A DNA stretch of 64,000 nt from Flavisphingopyxis sp963800335 (GCA_963800335.1 CAWDAN010000005.1:62001-126000), one strand, 5' to 3'. Shown: positions 8,064-17,121, numbered from the stretch's first letter. Notes: generated by a model from the sequence alone, not told the origin. Numbers and translations: made by a program.

Positions 8064-9223
8064 AGCGCCTTTTCGTAGAGATCGTAGACCTTGTTGACGG
8101 TGCATTCGAGCGTTTCGGCGATCGCGTTCATGCCCTGGTTGTCGTCGAGGATCCAGCCGATCTCGCCGCGCGACGCGCCGTACCGCGCGTTCGCCACTTC
8201 GTTGGTCTGGTCGATCAGCATGAAGGCGAGCTGGCTCGCCATGCGCGAGGCCTGAAGGCGTTTGACCACCCCCATCAGCGGCACCCGCACAGTGCGGACC
8301 TGCGGCTTGCGCAGCCACCACAGCAGCTTCGCCCAGCCGAACGGCAACAGGCTGCCGCCGAGGTCGGCGAGCTTCTCGTTGATATCGGGCAGCGTGATCA
8401 TGAAGGCGACGGGTTCGCCGTCATATTCGGCGACGCGGACAAGGTCCTCGAACACGATCGCCTTCAGTTTCTTGCCGGCATAGGCGATCTCGGCATCGGT
8501 CAGCGGCACGAAACCCCAATTGTCCGACCAGGCATCGTTGAGGATGCCGAGGATCAGCGCCGCTTCCTCGGCGAAGCGCGACTTGTCGACGGTGCGGATC
8601 GAGATGCGGTCGTTGCGGTTGCCCGATTCGATGATCCGCCGGATCAGCGGCGGGAACGGCCGCGTGATGTCGAGCTCCCAGGTCTTGAGCTGCTTGATGC
8701 TGGAATAGCCCGCGCTTTCGATCCACGCCTGATATTCGGGGCGATCATGACCCATCATGACGGTCGGCGGATGGTCGTGGCCGAAGGTCAGCAGGCCCGG
8801 CTCGTCCCAGACCGAAAGGCTGATCGGCGCAACGACGCGGGTCATGTTGCGCGCGCCGAGCCAGCTCTCGGCGCGCGCGATCAGGGCGTGCGCCGCCTGT
8901 TCGTCTTCGGCTTCGAGCAGACCCCAGTTGCCGGTGCCGGGGCCGAACCCCTGTTCCGCCGGCTGTTCGAGCGCGAGCGCGTCGATATGCGCCGAAATGC
9001 GCCCCACCGCGCGCCCGTCGCGATAGGCCAGGAACAGTTGCGCGACACCGTGTTCGAACCACGGGTTCTCCTTGGGGTCGAGCAAGGCCGCGACCTCGCT
9101 CCTGAGCGGCGGCACCCAGTTGGGGTCGCCGCGATTGAGGCGAAAACCCAGCTCGATGAACTCGCGGCGGTCGGCCTTGCCCTTGACCGCGCGGATTTCG
9201 GGGCCGGCCCAACGATCGGACAT
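8060..9223 (-). CDS. YghO-family GNAT acyltransferase; candidate bacterial ceramide synthase
   Basis: A 387-residue protein of the GNAT superfamily resembling E. coli YghO. Visible landmarks are LNRGDPNWVPPLRSEV near residue 30, GRISAHID near 75, and NDAWSDNWGFVPLTDAEI near 235, which marks the C-terminal GNAT lobe. In Caulobacter the ceramide synthase bCerS, which N-acylates 3-ketosphinganine, is as I recall a GNAT protein of this type encoded in the sphingolipid locus. Serine palmitoyltransferase, its ACP and CerR lie 8-10 kb away here, so the same role is a reasonable inference. The family also has members of unknown function, so specificity is unproven. It overlaps the end of xthA by 4 bases, convergent. 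Confidence 0.7.
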   Translation of the reverse strand: MSDRWAGPEIRAVKGKADRREFIELGFRLNRGDPNWVPPLRSEVAALLDPKENPWFEHGVAQLFLAYRDGRAVGRISAHIDALALEQPAEQGFGPGTGNWGLLEAEDEQAAHALIARAESWLGARNMTRVVAPISLSVWDEPGLLTFGHDHPPTVMMGHDRPEYQAWIESAGYSSIKQLKTWELDITRPFPPLIRRIIESGNRNDRISIRTVDKSRFAEEAALILGILNDAWSDNWGFVPLTDAEIAYAGKKLKAIVFEDLVRVAEYDGEPVAFMITLPDINEKLADLGGSLLPFGWAKLLWWLRKPQVRTVRVPLMGVVKRLQASRMASQLAFMLIDQTNEVANARYGASRGEIGWILDDNQGMNAIAETLECTVNKVYDLYEKAL

Positions 9224-9410
9224 ACGGGGTACTCCACCAGGGTTCGAAAACGGATCGGAAAGGAGCCGCTAGTGTCTCGGCAGCGCCGATTTTGTCAACA
9301 GCACTGGCGTCCCGCAGGGGCGAGCGCTTGCGGATACCGGCGGCCGCCATCATATGGCCACGTTCATCTTGTTTAGACTAGCTCCGCAATTCACTGGGCG
9401 AAACAGAGCG

Positions 9411-10517
9411 ATGGATATGAACCCGAGCCTTTCTCTTGCAGAAAACGGCGCCGCGCAGCGCGCGGTGCCCGTCCGTGCGCCTGTCGTCGACGACAAGGAC
9501 CTGATCCGCACCGCGGCGAAGATCACGCGCGAATTCAATACGGCCCGCCCGGCGATCTACTGGAGCGACCTGATCGCTTCGGTCGTGGTCGGCTATGGCG
9601 CGCTGGCGGCGGCAATCTTCGCGCCCTCGACCGGCTGGATGATCGCTGCGATGATCGTCTCGGTCCTCGGCCTCTACCGCGCCGGCAGCTTCATCCACGA
9701 ACTCACCCACATCAAGCACAGCGCGGTGCCGGGCTTCCGCTTCGGTTGGAACGCGCTCGTCGGGGTGCCGCTATTGTTGCCGTCGTTCATGTATGAAGGT
9801 GTCCACAGCCTGCACCATGCCAAGACGCGATATGGCACGAGCGAGGATCCCGAATATCTGCCGCTCGCGCTGATGAAGCCGTGGACGGTGCCACTGTTCG
9901 TGTTGATCGCGGCGCTGGGGCCGATCGCGCTGCTCATCCGTTTCGCCGTGCTGGCGCCGCTGTCGCTGGTCATCCCGCCGCTGCGCCGGATCGTTGTCGA
10001 ACGCTATTCGGGACTGGTCATCAACCCCGATTTCCGTCGCCGGCCCGCCGAAGGCGCGCTCAAGGCGCAATGGATCGTGCAGGAAATCGCGGCAAGCATC
10101 TGGGCGATCGCGCTGATCGCGCTCGTCGCGGCGGGCATTGTGCCGCTGCGCGCGGTGCTGATCTTCCTCGGCGTATTGTCGGGTTCGGTCGTCATCAACC
10201 AGGTCCGCACCCTGGTTGCGCACCTGTGGGAAAACGAGGGCGAACCGATGAGCGTGACCGCGCAGTATCTCGACAGCGTCAACGTTCCGCCGCCGTCGAC
10301 CCTGCCCGTGCTGTGGGCCCCGGTTGGGCTGCGCTATCATGCGCTCCACCATCTGCTGCCCGGCCTGCCCTATCACGCGCTGGGCAAGGCGCACCGGATG
10401 TTATCCGAGGCATTGCCGCAGGAATCGAGCTTCTACCGTGCCAATCACGGGTCGCTGTCGCGGCTGGTTCACGGGCTGGTGCGCAGTAGCTTCGGCGATC
10501 GCAGCGCGCGCAACTGA
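9411..10517 (+). CDS. Membrane fatty acid desaturase family protein
   Basis: A 368-residue integral membrane protein with the three histidine boxes of the non-haem di-iron desaturase/hydroxylase superfamily: HELTH at about 96-100, HSLHH at about 132-136 and HALHH at about 310-314. Hydrophobic segments surround the boxes (about 58-95, 155-185, 230-260). It would introduce a double bond or hydroxyl into an acyl or long-chain-base substrate. Its place between a ceramide-synthase-like gene and the lipid genes to the right makes a sphingolipid substrate possible, but ordinary fatty acids are equally likely. The start at 9411 was chosen because an earlier ATG (9354) adds a non-conserved stretch. 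Confidence 0.85.
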   Translation: MDMNPSLSLAENGAAQRAVPVRAPVVDDKDLIRTAAKITREFNTARPAIYWSDLIASVVVGYGALAAAIFAPSTGWMIAAMIVSVLGLYRAGSFIHELTHIKHSAVPGFRFGWNALVGVPLLLPSFMYEGVHSLHHAKTRYGTSEDPEYLPLALMKPWTVPLFVLIAALGPIALLIRFAVLAPLSLVIPPLRRIVVERYSGLVINPDFRRRPAEGALKAQWIVQEIAASIWAIALIALVAAGIVPLRAVLIFLGVLSGSVVINQVRTLVAHLWENEGEPMSVTAQYLDSVNVPPPSTLPVLWAPVGLRYHALHHLLPGLPYHALGKAHRMLSEALPQESSFYRANHGSLSRLVHGLVRSSFGDRSARN

Positions 10518-10532
10518 GCGCAGGCGCGGGTC

Positions 10533-11636
10533 CTATTCCTCGGTCCGAACCAGCACCGCTTCGCCGATCAGGAAGAACAGCAGGAACGGCCCCCAGGCGG
10601 CAATGATCGGCGGATAGACGCCGAGATTGCCCATCGCGATGCCGAAATTGTCGGCGACGAAATAGGCGAAGCCGAGTGCCATGCCGATCACCGCACGCAG
10701 CACCAGCTGCCCCGAGCGTGCCAGGCCGAAAGCGGCGACCGCGCCGAGCAACGGCATCAGCATCGATGATAGCGGACCCGATATCTTGTGCCACAGCGCC
10801 GCCTTGAGCGCGGTCGTCGGTCGTCCGGCGGCTTCGAGCTGGTCGATCGCCCGGCTGAGCGGACCGAAGGCGAGTTCGTCTCCGTCCACATTGGCCATGG
10901 TGAAGCGATCCGAGCCGATACCCTTGCCTGCCTCGAAGGTGCCGAGATCGGTCACCTTGCCCGAGGCGAGATCATAGCGGCGCGCCTCTTCGATGCGCCA
11001 GCCGTCGCCGCTGGGCGTTGCGCGATCGGCGCGCACTTCGGACACCATCGCGTGATCCTTGCGCTCGAAGATGCGGACCTGCCGCAGGACCACCTGCGCG
11101 CCGTGCACATGGACCTCGCCGACCTGGATGAGATTGTCGCCGTCGCGCGCCCAGACGTTGGATTTCACGTTGGTTTCACGCGGGATTATCCCGTAATCGA
11201 CCCGCTGCCACTGATCGAGCGCGGCATTGGCGCGCGTGACGACGCGTTCGTTGAAACCGAACGCAAAGCCCGCGACGAGCAGACTGGCCAGCAACAGGGG
11301 CGCAAGCACCTGGTGCGCCGACATGCCACCGCCCTTCATCGAGACGACCTCGCTGTTCTGGTTCAGCGTTGCGAGTGTGACGATCGTACCGAGCAGGACC
11401 GAAAACGGCAGGAAGCGCGCGACAATCTGCGGCACGCGCAACCCGAGATAGCGCAGGATGTCGTCTTGGCCGTTGCCCGCGACCGCGAGAATCTTGCCCG
11501 ATTCGCCGAGCAGATCGAGCGCCTGAAGGATCAGGACAAGCATCACCAGAACGGCGAGCGTGCGCGTGAGGAACATCCGCGCCACATACAGCGCGAGCGT
11601 GCGCGACGGGAAGAAATGAAGCTGTTCGAACCTCAT
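10533..11636 (-). CDS. lptG: LPS-export ABC transporter permease LptG
   Basis: One of the two inner-membrane permeases of the Lpt machine, which extracts LPS from the inner membrane and feeds the periplasmic bridge. The 367-residue protein has the YjgP/YjgQ layout: three N-terminal helices (about 15-120, including LPFSVLLGTIVTLATLNQNSE), a periplasmic beta-jellyroll (about 140-270), and three C-terminal helices (about 285-360). The ATG at 11636 overlaps the lptF stop in an ATGA, so the pair is translationally coupled. LptG is assigned to this copy because it is the downstream member and shows the SEVVSMKGGGMS coupling segment. Confidence 0.88.
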   Translation of the reverse strand: MRFEQLHFFPSRTLALYVARMFLTRTLAVLVMLVLILQALDLLGESGKILAVAGNGQDDILRYLGLRVPQIVARFLPFSVLLGTIVTLATLNQNSEVVSMKGGGMSAHQVLAPLLLASLLVAGFAFGFNERVVTRANAALDQWQRVDYGIIPRETNVKSNVWARDGDNLIQVGEVHVHGAQVVLRQVRIFERKDHAMVSEVRADRATPSGDGWRIEEARRYDLASGKVTDLGTFEAGKGIGSDRFTMANVDGDELAFGPLSRAIDQLEAAGRPTTALKAALWHKISGPLSSMLMPLLGAVAAFGLARSGQLVLRAVIGMALGFAYFVADNFGIAMGNLGVYPPIIAAWGPFLLFFLIGEAVLVRTEE

Positions 11637-12838
11637 ATCGCCTGCCCCCCGCGCCGGATCCTGAGCAGCTTGCGCACCCGGGTGCCTATCTTGGCAAAGA
11701 CGCGTTCGAGCGCGCCGATCGGTTGCCCCCCCGGAACGACGGCGATCGTCCGGTACATCCACAAAACCAGCGCCGCAAAGCCGATAAATGGCACCCACAA
11801 GGCGAGGACCGGGTCTACCCCGCCTAGGGCGCCGAGGCTTTCGGCATATTGGTTGATCTTGTGATAGGTCACGATCATCACGATCGATAGGAAGATACCG
11901 AGCGACGAGGTCGATCGCTTGGGCGGAATTGCCAGCGCCAGCGCGAGGAACGGGAGCAGAAACATCGTGACCACCTCGACGACGCGAAAATGGAAATTGG
12001 ATCGCGATTCGAGCCGCGTCGCAAGCGGCTGCGCATTGTCGTGTCCGACGCGCACGAGTTCGGGCAGAGTCAGTTCGCGGTTGGCGTTACCGCGTCCTCG
12101 GAAGCTCTCGATCTTGGGCAGGTCGATCGGAATGTCGTGCTGTGTGAACGACAGGGTCCGCGGCGTGCTGAACTTCGGCGAATCGTGGATCAGCGAGCCG
12201 TTGGTCAGCCTGAGGATGATCGTGTCCGGATCGGCCGAGGCAAGGAACTGGCCGCGCTGCGCGGTCGCCGCGAGACTCGTTCCGTCGGCGGTTTCGGCGC
12301 GCAGGAAGATGCCGCCGAGGTTGCGCCCCTCGTCGTGACTTTCCTCGATGCGCAGCGTCACACGCTTGCCCAGCTTGGTAAACTCGCCGACCTTGATCGA
12401 CGCGCCAAGCGCGCCCGACCGCAGTTCGAACTGCAACCCTTCATAGGCATAGCGGGCGAGCGGCTGAGCATAGCCGACGATCGCCAGGTTGAGCGCGGCA
12501 AGGCCCACCGCATAGAGCATCGGCACGCGCAGCAACCGCGTATAGCTGAGCCCGACGGCGCGAAAAATGTCGACCTCGTTGGTCAGCGCAAGGCCGCGAA
12601 ACGCCAGCAGGATACCGAGCAGCAGGCCGATCGGGATGCCGAGCGAGAGATATTCGGGCAGCAGGTTGACCAGCATCCGCCAGACGACGCTGACCGGACC
12701 GCCTTCGGACGCGACGAAGTCGAACAGCCGCAGCATCTTTTCCAGAACGAGCAGCATCGCCGCGACCAGCAGCGTCGCAAACAGCGGAAATGCTATCCGT
12801 TTGGCGATGTAACGGTCTGTCGCGGTAAGGAATATCAA
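11633..12838 (-). CDS. lptF: LPS-export ABC transporter permease LptF
   Basis: Partner permease of LptG in the LptB2FG complex. It is 401 residues with helices at about 15-120 (LLPEYLSLGIPIGLLLGILLAFR is the conserved second-helix region, followed by the coupling segment LTNEVDIFRAVGLS), a periplasmic domain at about 135-270, and three helices at about 285-375. The basic C-terminus (RVRKLLRIRRGG) should be cytoplasmic. It is the first gene of the lptFG pair and is divergent from the DUF2141 gene. Many sphingomonads lack classical LPS and use glycosphingolipids instead, so the cargo here is an open question. Confidence 0.88.
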   Translation of the reverse strand: MIFLTATDRYIAKRIAFPLFATLLVAAMLLVLEKMLRLFDFVASEGGPVSVVWRMLVNLLPEYLSLGIPIGLLLGILLAFRGLALTNEVDIFRAVGLSYTRLLRVPMLYAVGLAALNLAIVGYAQPLARYAYEGLQFELRSGALGASIKVGEFTKLGKRVTLRIEESHDEGRNLGGIFLRAETADGTSLAATAQRGQFLASADPDTIILRLTNGSLIHDSPKFSTPRTLSFTQHDIPIDLPKIESFRGRGNANRELTLPELVRVGHDNAQPLATRLESRSNFHFRVVEVVTMFLLPFLALALAIPPKRSTSSLGIFLSIVMIVTYHKINQYAESLGALGGVDPVLALWVPFIGFAALVLWMYRTIAVVPGGQPIGALERVFAKIGTRVRKLLRIRRGGQAI

Positions 12839-12969
12839 GTTTTGGTCGCCCGCTCACCATGATTTGGCCGCAAACTTCCCCGATATGGGAAGCAACAGGG
12901 GCCATAAGTGCATATCGGCGCCCGCGCGAACACGCGCGTCCGCCTATACCGATACGGAGACTCAAGGTC

Positions 12970-13479
12970 ATGTCTAAATTTGGAATGCTATCGGTCGCTG
13001 TGGCGAGTATCACGCTGGCGACTCCCGTCGCTGCCGATGCCGTCATCCTCGGCCCCGATGCCGCCACCTGCGCCAACGGCAATCGCGGCGTCATTGTCAA
13101 CGTCACCGGCTTCAAGCAGCGCAGCGGCAAGGTCCGCGTGCAGCTGTATGCCGCAAAGTCGTCGTTTCTCGACAAGGGCGCGTGGATCGAGCGTGTCGAT
13201 GTCGCGGTGCCCGCTGCGGGGACCGCCGCAATCTGCGTGCCCGTCCCGAGTGCGGGCAAATATGTCGTTTCGGTCCGTCATGATCTCAACGGCAACGGCA
13301 AGTCCGACCGCAAGGACGGCGGCGGCTTTTCGGGCAATCCCGACGTCAAGCTGACCGACCTCATCAGCAAGCGCAAGCCGAGCCTGGCGCAGACGAGTTT
13401 CGCTGTCGGCGACTCGACAGCGAAGGTAAACGTCGTGCTCAATTATGTGCGCGGCCTGTCGTTCGAACCGGTCGGCTGA
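12970..13479 (+). CDS. DUF2141 secreted protein
   Basis: A 169-residue protein with an N-terminal signal (LSVAVASITLATPVAADA) and a DUF2141 beta-sandwich: GVIVNVTGFKQRSGKVRVQLY, then the GKYVVSVRHDLNGNGKSD calcium-loop-like stretch and a GGFSGNPD turn. The molecular function of DUF2141 is unknown. It starts a three-gene run, 12 bases before a lipid kinase that itself overlaps a Tam41-like gene, so a role in envelope lipid modification is suggested by context. I recall a similar trio near the Caulobacter ceramide-phosphoglycerate genes (cpgABC), but cannot confirm it from memory. The start at 12970 is supported by the signal peptide. Confidence 0.75.
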   Translation: MSKFGMLSVAVASITLATPVAADAVILGPDAATCANGNRGVIVNVTGFKQRSGKVRVQLYAAKSSFLDKGAWIERVDVAVPAAGTAAICVPVPSAGKYVVSVRHDLNGNGKSDRKDGGGFSGNPDVKLTDLISKRKPSLAQTSFAVGDSTAKVNVVLNYVRGLSFEPVG

Positions 13480-13491
13480 CGCTGCCCCGCC

Positions 13492-14466
13492 ATGACCACC
13501 GTCGCGCTCCTCTCGAATCCACGCTCGACGGGTAATCGCGCGCGGCTGCCAGAGGTCCGCGACTTCTGCGCCGCGCATCCCGACATCTTCCATTACGAGG
13601 TCGAGGACGCCAGCGAGATCGGCAAGGCGCTCGCCTCGATCGCGCTGGTCAAGCCGAAGGTGATCGCGATCAATGGCGGCGACGGCACGGTCCAGTCGGC
13701 GCTGACCGAAATCTATACCGGCACCTATTTCGACGGCCCGCCGCCGCCGATCGCGGTGCTGCCCAATGGCAAAACCAACCTCATCGCGCTCGACCTCGGC
13801 GCGCACGGCGACCCGATCGTCGCGCTCAAGGAGGTCCTGCGGATCGCGCGCGACGATCTCGATGCCCATATCGTCCAGCGCAAGCTGATCTCGCTTTCGG
13901 ACGGCAACGGGATGAAGCCGGTGCTCGGGATGTTTCTGGGCGGCGCGGGCTTGGTCGATGCGATGCTCTATTGCCGCCAGAGGATCTACCCGCTCGGCCT
14001 GCCCAACGGGATCAGCCATTTCCTCGCGGTGTTCGCCGCGTTGCTGACCGCCCTCGTCCGGGCCAGCGGCCGCTTCCTGCCGCCGATGGCGCGACCCGTT
14101 CAGATCACCACCGACCGCGATACGGCGATCGGCGGGCGATTTTCGCTGGTGATAGTGACGACACTAGAGAAGATGCTGCTCAACAGCCAGATTGGCAGCG
14201 GCGACGGGCGCGGCGAAGGCATGATGAAGATGTTCGCGATCGACCAGAACGCTCGCTCACTGGTCCGCGGCCTGTGGGCCTCGGTCGCAGGCAAGCTTGG
14301 TCGCAGCCAGTTCAGCGGCGTCTATTTCGAACAGGGCGATACCGTCCGGATCGACGGCGCTGGATCGAGCGTCATCCTCGACGGCGAACTCTACCAGGCG
14401 CACGGCAACGACCCGATCATGCTGAGCTCGACCGCGCCCGTTCCGTTCCTCCGCCTCGTCGCGTGA
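13492..14466 (+). CDS. Diacylglycerol-kinase-family lipid kinase (candidate ceramide or DAG kinase)
   Basis: A 324-residue soluble lipid kinase of the DAGK catalytic family. The nucleotide-binding loop is visible as INGGDGTVQSAL (about 60-71) and the downstream lid as IAVLPNGKTNLIALDLG (about 85-101); substrate-lobe motifs GMFLGGAGLVDAML and SVILDGELYQ (about 300) follow. Members phosphorylate diacylglycerol, sphingoid bases or ceramide; the bacterial ceramide kinase belongs to this group. The next gene overlaps it by 4 bases (GTGA) and looks like a CDP-lipid synthase, so product channelling from a phospholipid to its CDP derivative is an attractive inference. The substrate is not readable from sequence. 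Confidence 0.85.
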   Translation: MTTVALLSNPRSTGNRARLPEVRDFCAAHPDIFHYEVEDASEIGKALASIALVKPKVIAINGGDGTVQSALTEIYTGTYFDGPPPPIAVLPNGKTNLIALDLGAHGDPIVALKEVLRIARDDLDAHIVQRKLISLSDGNGMKPVLGMFLGGAGLVDAMLYCRQRIYPLGLPNGISHFLAVFAALLTALVRASGRFLPPMARPVQITTDRDTAIGGRFSLVIVTTLEKMLLNSQIGSGDGRGEGMMKMFAIDQNARSLVRGLWASVAGKLGRSQFSGVYFEQGDTVRIDGAGSSVILDGELYQAHGNDPIMLSSTAPVPFLRLVA

Positions 14467-15350
14467 GCGCGCTGGCGCGGCTCGTCGCCGACGAGCTCGG
14501 CACCCCGGTCGACCCGCGTGTAACCGCGATGGCGCAGGAGATTGTGGGGCGTTTCGGCCCCGCGTCGCGCGCCGTCCTGTTCTACGGATCGTGCCTGCGC
14601 GAGGCCAATCTCGACGGGCTGATGCTCGATTTCTACCTGATCGTCTCCGATTACGCCGCCGCCTACGGCAATGGGTGGAAGAGCTTCGCCAACAACGTCC
14701 TGCCGCCCAACGTCTTCCCGTTCGAACATGGCGGGCTGGCGGCCAAGATTGCGGTGCTCAGCGAGAGCGATTTTCATCGCCTCAACGGACCCGAGACGCG
14801 AAACGTGTCGGTGTGGGCGCGTTTCGCACAGCCGTCGCGGCTCGTCTGGAGCGCGAGCGACGACGCCCGCGATCGGGCGATCGCCGCAGTCGCGCGGGCC
14901 GCGCCGACGCTGCTATGGGCGGCCCGGCCCTTCTGCGATATTTCCAACAAAACCGATCCGCTCGCACTTTGGCGAGCCGCGTTCGCATTGACCTATGGCG
15001 CCGAATTGCGTGCCGAGCGCACCGACAGGAGCGGGTCGGTCGTCGATGCCGACCCTGCGCGCTATCGCGCCTTCACACCGCCAGCGCTCGACGCTATCGA
15101 ACGCCCCCTGTTGTCGCGTGAGGCGGCCGAACGCGCCTGGGCCAGGCGCCGCCGCGAGGGCAAACTATTGACGCTCGCTCGGCTTGCCAAGGCAACGACG
15201 ACCTATGCCGGCGGGATCGATTACCTCGTGTGGAAAATATCGCGCCATTCGGGCAGGGCGGTCGCGATCCGTCCGTGGCAGCGCCGTCACCCCATCCTCG
15301 GCGCGCTGACGCTGTTGCCGCGCCTCATTCGCAGCGGCGCAATCCGCTAG
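14463..15350 (+). CDS. Tam41/Mmp37-like nucleotidyltransferase (candidate CDP-lipid synthase)
   Basis: A 295-residue protein that I match by eye to mitochondrial Tam41, which makes CDP-diacylglycerol from phosphatidate and CTP. Shared features in order: the nucleotidyltransferase loop AVLFYGSCLR (Tam41 has YGSGVF), the metal-binding LMLDFYLIVSD, PNVFPFEHGGLAAKIAVLS (matching the Tam41 VYFNP-to-KYGVVS stretch), and VWARFAQPSRLVW (matching AGRLQKPVKIL). The basic C-terminus (RHSGRAVAIRPWQRRHP) could bind membranes. GTG start at 14463 overlaps the lipid kinase stop, so the two are translationally coupled. Substrate could be phosphatidate or ceramide-phosphate; this is inference. Confidence 0.6.
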   Translation: MSALARLVADELGTPVDPRVTAMAQEIVGRFGPASRAVLFYGSCLREANLDGLMLDFYLIVSDYAAAYGNGWKSFANNVLPPNVFPFEHGGLAAKIAVLSESDFHRLNGPETRNVSVWARFAQPSRLVWSASDDARDRAIAAVARAAPTLLWAARPFCDISNKTDPLALWRAAFALTYGAELRAERTDRSGSVVDADPARYRAFTPPALDAIERPLLSREAAERAWARRRREGKLLTLARLAKATTTYAGGIDYLVWKISRHSGRAVAIRPWQRRHPILGALTLLPRLIRSGAIR

Positions 15351-16438
15351 GCCCGGCGGATAGCCGCGGCGCCAAGACGCCGATCGACGAACAATATGCC
15401 GCCGACAATGCAGGCGGCGAACAGCGCGCCTTCGAACCCGCCGGTAACCGTGCGGCTGACGAGGCCGAAATCGCTTTCGCCGAACAATCGCCCAAGCTGC
15501 GCGAAGTCGAGCCGCGAGGCGGGAAAGCGCTCTGCGAGCAGCGCGAGGCTGCTACCCATCATGCGTCCGCCGGCAAGCGGGATGGCGAGGCCGGCAATAC
15601 CGCCGACCACGACGGCGGACAACGTCACGCCGCGCCGCCACGAAGTCACGCCCCTTCCCCCAGAGCGAGCCAGCACGCCAGCCCGACCGCGGCGCCCAGG
15701 ACCAGCCCTTCGGCACCGCCGGTAATGTTGCCGGGCGACTGGCCGAACAGCAGGTCGAAGGCATCGATACCGATCAGCCTGACGAGCGCGCCGACGATAA
15801 GGCCGCCAAGCGCGCCGCCGCCGATCGACCAAGCGGGCGAGCGCTGCCATGCCGTTCGCGCCAGCGCGATGCCGAAGGCGACGCCCGCGGCGCCGATCGT
15901 CGCGACGAGCGTCGTCACCGCGACGAGAACGAGGACGACCGAGATCGCCCCCATGCCCGCCTGAACGGGCTGCGCGCTTGCATCGAAACCATAAGCGAGA
16001 CCGCCGGTCACACCGGCAACCGCGCCGCCGAGCGTCCCGCCGCCGCCGATCGCGACCAGCTCGCGCCAGCGATCGCGGGGACGATCTTCGCGAGCGACCG
16101 CCGGCCCGTCGCGGTCCTGCATGTCTTGCGCCACGGGGGCGACGAAACGGTATCCATGCTTGGGGACGGTCGCGATGTAGCGCGGATTGGCCGCATCGTC
16201 ACCGAGCGTCGCGCAGCGCGCGGATGCACTGGGTCAGCGCCTCGTCGGTAACGGGCACCCCGCGCCACACCTCGTCCATGAAGCGGTCCTTGGTGACGAG
16301 CGCGCCGGCGTCGCGCGCGAGCAGGATCAGCGCATCGAGATAGCGCGCGCCGATCTCGACCGGCACGCCGTCGCGCGACAGGCGGCGCTGGCGCGGGTCG
16401 ATCGCGAACGGGCCGAAGCAAAGCTGCCCCTCATCCAT
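15347..16438 (-). CDS. CadC-like membrane-bound winged-helix regulator, broken by apparent frameshifts
   Basis: The N-terminal 79 residues form an OmpR/CadC-type winged helix (FGPFAIDPRQRRLSRDGVPV, TKDRFMDEVWRGVPVTDEAL, RYIATVPKHGYRFV after the first break). The frame changes near 16200, where the text continues as LGDDAANPRYIATVP. Then come several Gly/Ala-rich hydrophobic helices (about 110-350), in two similar halves with LLFGQSPGNITGG and LFGESDFGLVSRTVTGG. A second frame change near 15650 sits in a GTGA, so the last 100 residues could be a separate coupled gene instead. It would bind DNA while anchored in the inner membrane. It converges on the Tam41-like gene and diverges from the membrane protein at 16529. 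Confidence 0.6.
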
Positions 16439-16528
16439 TTTTCAGCCAATCCTCATGTCTTGCTCATGCCGATCACGCGCCCGACTGGCACAACCGGCGA
16501 TGAAGAAACCATATCAGGAGCAAAGAAT

Positions 16529-17121
16529 ATGTCGAACATCCAGATCCCCCATTACGCGACACTGATGCCGCGGCTGCGCATGCTCTTGTGGGGCGGCGCC
16601 GCCGTGCTGTTTTCGATTCCGGTCGTTGCCCAGATCGTCGAAGCCGAGGGATTCTTGTGGACGATCGGCGATTTCGTCACTGCGGGGGTGGCAATCCTAA
16701 TCGCCGCTACCGTGATCGATTTCGGCATCCGCAAAGCCGATACGATGCCCTATGCCATCGCCAGCGCCATCGCGGTCGGCATCTGTTTCCTGACATTCTG
16801 GGCGAACGGCGCGGTCGGTATCGTGGGCAACGAAGAAACAATGACGCCAATGCCGCGTTTTACGGCGTCATCCTGTTCGCGATACTCGCCGCCGCGGTTT
16901 GCCATCGCGCTGCGTCGTGGTGCGCCCGGCGCGATGGCGCGCGCGATGGTCGCGTGCGCGATCGCCCAGGTCGTGGCGGGGATCATCGTCGCGCTGCTCG
17001 GCTATTTCACTTTGATCTTTACCGGTTTCATGACCGGCATGTGGCTGCTCAGCGCCGTCTTGTATCGCCGTGCTGGGCGTCGAGGCCGTTGTCAGCAATT
17101 CGCGATCGTCACGCCGCGTGA
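16529..17121 (+). CDS. Multi-span membrane protein of unknown function with compensating frame breaks
   Basis: Starting at the ATG at 16529 after a CAGGAGC site, the protein runs through at least six hydrophobic stretches. The opening frame covers LLWGGAAVLFSIPVVAQI and GICFLTFWANGAVGIVG, then breaks near 16838. One frame over come NDANAAFYGVILFAILAAAV; the original frame returns near 16905 with GAMARAMVACAIAQVVAG and TGFMTGMWLLSAVLYRRA. This pattern (an NxANxxFYGV loop then a PxGMARAM helix) matches small sphingomonad membrane proteins I have seen with no known role. The exact end is uncertain because a further shift near 17090 is likely. It is divergent from the CadC-like regulator, which may control it. 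Confidence 0.55.

Noticed and set aside
7457..9376. Very long open frame on the plus strand across xthA and the GNAT gene
   Set aside because: It is an antisense shadow made possible by high GC content; the minus-strand GNAT gene in the same place has clear family motifs.
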